Shown here: piece by piece, positions 20,676 to 23,382 of the stretch | How the letters are laid out: each line of letters starts with the position of its first letter | Position numbering within the stretch: the stretch's first letter is position 1 | Virus record (IMG/VR): IMGVR_UViG_3300025070_003546 | Span: 1 to 23,382 of that record | DNA from: a virus | Reading direction: 5' to 3' (one strand) | DNA: 23,382 bases | Program-made: the position numbers and the translations under genes | Notes under the pieces: model-generated | What the model was told of the DNA's origin: nothing | What the model saw: only the letters and a program-made list of their open reading frames with translations | The model's database searches: none

Positions 20676-20918
20676 TTGGGGGACTGGAGTAGTCAGATAG
20701 ATGAGGAAGATGAGCCACGTAGAAACATTCGAGCAATCGAATATAAACGGGTAACCATAGAATTAAAGAGTGATGACATAGCAATGAGGTGGAAAGCCAA
20801 TCGTGTGTGTTGCTGTGTAGCTCTACAAAAACGGAACCGTGAAGGACACACGACTGTGCGGTTCCCCGTAAGGGAAATAGTGTCGGAGCTTTGGATTCCC
20901 TTTAATCCTACTTTGTGA
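20676..20918 (+). CDS. Uncertain 80-codon frame (TTG start)
   Basis: TTG with AAGG upstream. The first 45 residues look protein-like (IDEEDEPRRNIRAIEYKRVTIELKSDDIA). The second half has an odd run of Cys (RVCCCVALQKRN) that corresponds to strong hairpins: GGAACCG/CGGTTCC with an inner CACA/TGTG, and CCC-GTAA-GGG. It ends at a dyad (20911-20932) right on the stop. Either a real small protein or part of a structured RNA. Confidence 0.38.
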   Translation: MGDWSSQIDEEDEPRRNIRAIEYKRVTIELKSDDIAMRWKANRVCCCVALQKRNREGHTTVRFPVREIVSELWIPFNPTL

Positions 20919-20932
20919 ATTTTTTCACAAGG
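20911..20932. terminator. Dyad at the end of the 80-codon frame
   Basis: CTTTGTGAA and TTCACAAGG pair (9 bp, one T-G) around four T. No T run follows, so terminator activity is uncertain. Confidence 0.35.
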
Positions 20933-21047
20933 ATATAAAATAAATCTGAAATAAAGTGAATTGTCTTCAATAAGTGCTAAACTAGGTTTCATAAGACATA
21001 CCCCCTTTCTCACTTGCGAGGTGTAGATTTTGAGGGCTAGTCTTTTT
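20933..21047. other. Gene-free stretch before the strong terminator
   Basis: AT-rich; no reading frame, promoter or strong hairpin seen. Together with 21083-21185, which holds GTGTGGA/TCCACAC (21132-21159) and CTCTA/TAGAG pairings, it separates the RNA region from the zinc-ribbon gene. Confidence 0.4.
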
Positions 21048-21082
21048 AGAGAGGGGAGCTGAAGACTCCTCTTTCTTTTTTT
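21048..21082 (+). terminator. Strong Rho-independent terminator
   Basis: AGAGAGGGGAG (21048-21058) pairs along all 11 bases (two G-T) with CTCCTCTTTCT (21066-21076) around CTGAAGA, followed by seven T. It closes the outward transcription of the RNA region. Confidence 0.88.
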
Positions 21083-21185
21083 CCTCAAGCTTATGTTCTC
21101 TAAAGACGTAAGGTCCTAGAGACGTGGGGCAGTGTGGAGCCTTTCAACAGAATCCACACACGATGAAAAAAATTTTCAATAAGAG

Positions 21186-21213
21186 TTGACAAAGATTACA
21201 GAAAGATTAAAGT
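21186..21213 (+). promoter_or_regulatory. Promoter of the zinc-ribbon gene
   Basis: TTGACA, 16 bp, TAAAGT (21208-21213); predicted start about 21220, at an in-frame ATG. Confidence 0.75.
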
Positions 21214-21261
21214 AAGAGTATGAATATTAAAAAAACTATAAAACAAAAAGGGGGTGTGAAA

Positions 21262-21507
21262 ATGTCCGAACAAACAATAGACAAACGTTTCGTTTGTAAA
21301 AAATGTTCCATGGTAACTAAATCTAACGGTTACTGTAACAATGGTCATAAAGTTGTTAGCTCAAGAGCTTTGCTCAAGAGTATGTTCTTTGAAAATACAG
21401 ATAATACAACTCTGTTATTAACAAATAACGGCAACTTCGACAATAGCTATAGTTTGCAATCCGACTTCGAAGATGCGGGTTATTTACTAGACGCTTTGCG
21501 CGAATAG
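21262..21507 (+). CDS. Small zinc-ribbon protein
   Basis: 81 residues. Cys12-x2-Cys15-x9-Cys25-x3-His29 forms a likely zinc site at the N-terminus; the rest is acidic and Asn-rich (TDNTTLLLTNNGNFDN). AAAGGGGGTGTGAAA before ATG 21262 decides this start. An upstream in-frame ATG (21220) sits at the predicted transcription start and would add 14 basic residues by leaderless initiation. Asp71 here is Glu71 in the left copy. The zinc site and size suit a transcriptional or DNA-binding cofactor; not identified further. Confidence 0.84.
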   Translation: MSEQTIDKRFVCKKCSMVTKSNGYCNNGHKVVSSRALLKSMFFENTDNTTLLLTNNGNFDNSYSLQSDFEDAGYLLDALRE

Positions 21508-21531
21508 GTCCATTTGCTTTGAACGGGGTTC

Positions 21532-21572
21532 GCTGTTACCTGTCAACAGAAAACAGCTCCAAATATTTTTTT
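21532..21572 (+). terminator. Terminator after the zinc-ribbon gene
   Basis: GCTGTT (21532-21537) pairs with AACAGC (21552-21557) around a 14-nt loop, followed after eight bases by seven T (21566-21572). Confidence 0.62.
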
Positions 21573-21581
21573 ATTTAATCC

Positions 21582-21610
21582 TTGACAAGTAGAAGATTAT
21601 TTGTTAGGGT
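21582..21610 (+). promoter_or_regulatory. Promoter of the structured leader and DUF2958 gene
   Basis: TTGACA, 17 bp, TAGGGT (21605-21610); predicted start about 21617, the first base of the leader's closing stem. Confidence 0.78.
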
Positions 21611-21616
21611 TAAAGT

Positions 21617-21750
21617 ATTAACCGACAAGCTAGGAGTAAAAATCTTAGGACTAGAGACTGAAAGTTTCGGGAGAGGTGGGAAACCATAACTTATAAACCT
21701 CTTAATCACCCGAGGAGTAAGTCAAAGGTATAAGGACCTAGCAGGTTAAT
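21617..21750 (+). ncRNA. Structured 5' leader (riboswitch-like) of the DUF2958 gene
   Basis: Closing stem in two parts: ATTAACC (21617-21623) with GGTTAAT (21744-21750), and GCTAGG (21629-21634) with CCTAGC (21737-21742). Inside is a long hairpin: TTCGGG (21666-21671) with CCCGAG (21709-21714, one T-G), directly stacked on AGAGGT (21672-21677) with ACCTCT (21697-21702). A GACT/AGTC helix may add a third arm. The ribosome site (AAGGAGA) lies outside it. The fold looks like a ligand- or protein-sensing leader; I do not recognise a known class. Confidence 0.62.
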
Positions 21751-21778
21751 CAAGGTTAACAAAACAAAAGGAGATACG

Positions 21779-22093
21779 ATGAAATTAGTAACCAAAGAAC
21801 TTGAAAACAAGTTCCCCGAAATATATGAGACACAAAGACAAGAGGACCCAATAGTGCAGGCGAAATACTTTTGCCCGTGGAATAATTGGACTTGGTATGC
21901 AACAGAGTTTGATAAGGAAGAGGGAATCTTCTACGGACTTGTAGCAGGAGCCGAAGTTGAATTAGGATACTTTGACCTTGAGAGCTTTGAAATAGTAACA
22001 GGACCATTTGGAATGAAAGTAGAGAGAGACCTTTACTGGACACCAACAGCACTAAGCGAAGTAGAGAAGATGGAAAGGGAAGCACGTGGATAA
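21779..22093 (+). CDS. DUF2958 family protein
   Basis: 104 residues, full length for DUF2958: MKLVTKELENKFP, DPIVQAKYFCPWNNWTWYATEFD, IFYGLVAGAEVELGYFDL and GPFGMKVERDLYW, the family's conserved blocks in the usual order. The biochemical role of DUF2958 is unknown; members are common on plasmids, phages and integrative elements. AAGGAGATACG precedes the ATG. It is the only gene here with a long, folded leader, so its expression is probably controlled after transcription starts. Its last codons overlap the next small gene. Confidence 0.9.
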   Translation: MKLVTKELENKFPEIYETQRQEDPIVQAKYFCPWNNWTWYATEFDKEEGIFYGLVAGAEVELGYFDLESFEIVTGPFGMKVERDLYWTPTALSEVEKMEREARG

Positions 22094-22226
22094 CATAAAC
22101 TACGACCTTATAGGAACAATCTTTATATCCATTATGGCTACAAAGTTTGTTTGGGATTTTCAAGGTTGGGCTGAGAAGTGGATTAGCCGAGCTGAAAGAA
22201 AGTATAAAAGTTATTTGACAAAGTAA
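22086..22226 (+). CDS. Small single-span membrane protein (GTG start)
   Basis: 46 residues starting inside the last codons of the DUF2958 gene; GGGAAG lies before the GTG. Residues about 7-25 (DLIGTIFISIMATKFVWDF) are long and hydrophobic enough for one membrane span, followed by a basic tail (KWISRAERKYK). Tight coupling suggests it works with, or is regulated together with, DUF2958. Its end overlaps the next promoter. Confidence 0.58.
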   Translation: MDNINYDLIGTIFISIMATKFVWDFQGWAEKWISRAERKYKSYLTK

Positions 22227-22243
22227 ACATACTTTGCTAGATT
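22215..22243 (+). promoter_or_regulatory. Promoter
   Basis: TTGACA (22215-22220), 17 bp, TAGATT (22238-22243), overlapping the end of the small membrane-protein gene and driving the next two genes. Confidence 0.78.
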
Positions 22244-22274
22244 GGTATCAAGACAAACAGAAAGTAGGACGAAA

Positions 22275-22505
22275 ATGAACAGACCGATATTTGAAATCGC
22301 AAAGGACATTAGGAAAGATTGGACGAATGCGAATCCATATGCTCTGCCTTATTTGGAGGCTATGGACGACCTTTACTCAATCGAAGACAAATATATATTT
22401 GATAGTGCAAAAAGTGTTATTAGATATTTTCTCGCTAACGCTACCTCTTGGAAAGGGGAAGTTGCTAGGGAGATTAAACAAGAACTGAAAAATATGGTTG
22501 CTTAG
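22275..22505 (+). CDS. Unknown 76-residue protein
   Basis: ATG 22275 behind TAGGACGA is chosen; the upstream TTG at 22242 overlaps the -10 box and cannot be the start. Mixed helical protein with FEIAKDIRKDW, an aromatic centre (YALPYLEAMDDLYSIEDKY) and a basic C-terminal helix (KGEVAREIKQELKNM). No family is recognised. Confidence 0.82.
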   Translation: MNRPIFEIAKDIRKDWTNANPYALPYLEAMDDLYSIEDKYIFDSAKSVIRYFLANATSWKGEVAREIKQELKNMVA

Positions 22506-22530
22506 CGGCAACGGAAACAAGAGGAAAACA

Positions 22531-22878
22531 ATGAATAAAGAATTACAAAGATACTGGGATGCTTATGAACTAAGCGACCTAGTGGATAAGAACAGGAATA
22601 AAAGTGGATACGTAAGTCCACATAACATAGGTTATGGATTGTTTAGGCATACAGTGCGTAATGCTGTTAATACAGTCCCTAAAGATTTAAGGGACGAATA
22701 CCTACAGACATTTGTAAATAAAGACCTTACAAAGATAACTAAATGGTATAAAGAGTCCAAGGCTAAAGAGTGGAGACGTTATTCTAAAAAGAATACTATC
22801 GACAAGAATAAGTCCTACTACTTGAATGGATACAAAGATATCCCTTTCGAGAAGAGACCGGGATTCGAATATAAGTAA
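22531..22878 (+). CDS. Unknown basic protein of 115 residues
   Basis: AGAGGAAAA precedes the ATG. Very rich in Lys, Tyr and Asn. YWDAYELSDLVDKNRNKSGY and NIGYGLFRHTVRNAVNTVP suggest a helical core; KITKWYKESKAKEWRRYSKK is strongly basic, so nucleic-acid binding is plausible. A strong terminator follows. No family is recognised. Confidence 0.82.
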   Translation: MNKELQRYWDAYELSDLVDKNRNKSGYVSPHNIGYGLFRHTVRNAVNTVPKDLRDEYLQTFVNKDLTKITKWYKESKAKEWRRYSKKNTIDKNKSYYLNGYKDIPFEKRPGFEYK

Positions 22879-22933
22879 TTAACATCCGGGGGTAAGGATT
22901 TTGTTTTTGTTTTGCCGTGCCCCCAAGATTTAG

Positions 22934-22981
22934 TAGGAATTAAACCCATCCAGTGAGGTGGGTATTCCTACAAAGTTTTTT
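22934..22981 (+). terminator. Rho-independent terminator
   Basis: TAGGAAT/ATTCCTA (7 bp) and ACCCA/TGGGT (5 bp), then CC/GG around AGTGA, followed by CAAAG and six T. A GGGGG/CCCCC pairing with a T-rich loop lies just upstream (22886-22925) and may assist. Confidence 0.85.
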
Positions 22982-22992
22982 CCAAAATATGC

Positions 22993-23020
22993 TTGACAAA
23001 TAAAAACTTGCCACTAGTAT
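22993..23020 (+). promoter_or_regulatory. Promoter of the outermost gene
   Basis: TTGACA (22993-22998), 16 bp, TAGTAT (23015-23020). The predicted start falls at the ATG at 23028. Confidence 0.65.
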
Positions 23021-23060
23021 ATTATATATGAACGAAAACAAATTAAAGAAAGAAGATAAA

Positions 23061-23366
23061 ATGACTAACTTAGCCCAAGCCGTCGAAACTTATATGACTA
23101 CTGCACCAGTAACAATGACTATGGTTTTCAACGTTGAAAACAAATCATTCACAACAGGTGAAACTGTTGAGGGTGCTTACACAGTCAGCGAATTGGTTAA
23201 CGCCATGAGCAGACAACCACAAGAATCCATCTCACAAGCTATTGACGTTTTAGCTCAACTTACAGCTATGAACGATGAGCGATACGATATGGCTTATTGG
23301 TCAAACGTGGCTACTGCTGTCTTAGGCATAGAGAATGCTCAAGACGAAACTGGCTTAAATCTCTAA
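23061..23366 (+). CDS. Unknown 101-residue protein, outermost gene
   Basis: The ATG at 23061 follows AAAGAAAGAAGATAAA; the alternative ATG at 23028 lies at the predicted transcription start and would add 11 mostly charged residues by leaderless initiation. Thr-rich N-terminal strands (TYMTTAPVTMTMVFNVENKSFTTGE) are followed by helices (VSELVNAMSRQ, SISQAIDVLAQLTAM). The beta-then-alpha pattern suggests one compact domain; no family is recognised. The sequence ends 16 bases after the stop. Confidence 0.82.
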   Translation: MTNLAQAVETYMTTAPVTMTMVFNVENKSFTTGETVEGAYTVSELVNAMSRQPQESISQAIDVLAQLTAMNDERYDMAYWSNVATAVLGIENAQDETGLNL

Positions 23367-23382
23367 AGGTTAAAAGCTACTG

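Larger units (their letters stand above)
17674..23382. repeat. Right arm of a 5.7-kb terminal inverted repeat
   Basis: Mirror image of 1-5709. The inner edge coincides with the last base of the stop codon of the gene at 17141-17674. Bases 17674-17698 reproduce the 3' end of the nuclease-like gene that is intact only at the left edge, so here they are a non-coding remnant. All genes and promoters recognised in this arm read rightwards. Fuller descriptions of arm features are given for this copy; left-arm entries are shorter. Confidence 0.97.

Noticed and set aside
20640-20690. tRNA-like CAAGGTTCAAACCTTG
   Set aside because: It gives a 6-base T loop and no matching 5' acceptor strand within tRNA distance; no tRNA is supported anywhere in the window.
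20693-21088. 131-codon minus-strand frame (and its mirror 2295-2690)
   Set aside because: It runs against all arm promoters and spans a terminator and hairpins, lacks a ribosome site, and has a composition unlike neighbouring genes.
21640-21670. Group I intron core resemblance (GACTAGAGACTGAAAG)
   Set aside because: No other core elements and no interrupted gene; the bases fit the DUF2958 leader fold.
21756-22163. 135-codon minus-strand frame (and its mirror 1220-1627)
   Set aside because: It is the antisense shadow of the DUF2958 gene, very rich in Leu and Ser.

Overview
The window is a 23,382-bp AT-rich element with a striking architecture. A 5,709-bp inverted repeat occupies both ends (1-5709 and 17674-23382; base i pairs with base 23383-i), and an 11,964-bp unique segment lies between. 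The two arms are collinear with no net indels. The only difference I found is at 1909/21474 (Glu versus Asp in a small zinc-ribbon protein). This is what a linear replicon with long terminal inverted repeats would look like. It could also be a contig broken at the far ends of an inverted repeat in a larger genome: the sequence stops 16 bases after the outermost genes, and no telomere-like end is visible.

The likely host is a low-GC actinobacterium, and the element is probably viral or virus-derived. This rests on three things: many promoters of the form TTGACA, 16-17 bp, TANNNT; several genes whose ATG sits at the predicted transcription start (leaderless); and a glycosyltransferase that closely resembles actinobacterial glucosyl-3-phosphoglycerate synthase (GT81). 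The unique segment has phage-style tightly overlapping genes, but I see no terminase, portal, capsid, tail, integrase or DNA polymerase gene. A satellite, a linear plasmid-like element or part of a larger phage all remain possible.

Unique segment: a PD-(D/E)XK nuclease-like gene (minus strand) whose last codons lie inside the left arm; a divergent GT81-like gene; and a two-gene minus-strand unit (7413-8488). Next comes a long plus-strand operon from a strong promoter at 8524. It carries a Rad52/Erf-like annealing protein, a winged-helix replication-type protein, a Cys-rich protein with an EVK motif, SSB, two small HTH proteins, a ParB-like protein, a PP-loop PAPS-reductase-like protein, a second ParB-like protein and several small unknowns. 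A second nuclease-like gene and an unknown gene whose stop codon falls exactly on the repeat junction follow.

Arms: each is transcribed outward from up to eleven promoters spaced a few hundred bases apart. They drive small genes (among them DUF2958 and zinc-ribbon proteins, and several GTG-started reading frames under 60 codons) and about 2.5 kb of sequence dense in hairpins. The best structured-RNA candidates are a DUF2958 leader closed by a 13-bp two-part stem starting at the predicted transcription start, twin RNAs closed by identical 17-bp stems, a large ornate RNA region of about 560 nt, and a promoter-driven small RNA at the inner edge of the arm. The recombination genes (annealing protein, SSB, nuclease-like proteins) are the kind of functions that could copy one end onto the other; the repeat boundary itself points to copying from left to right.
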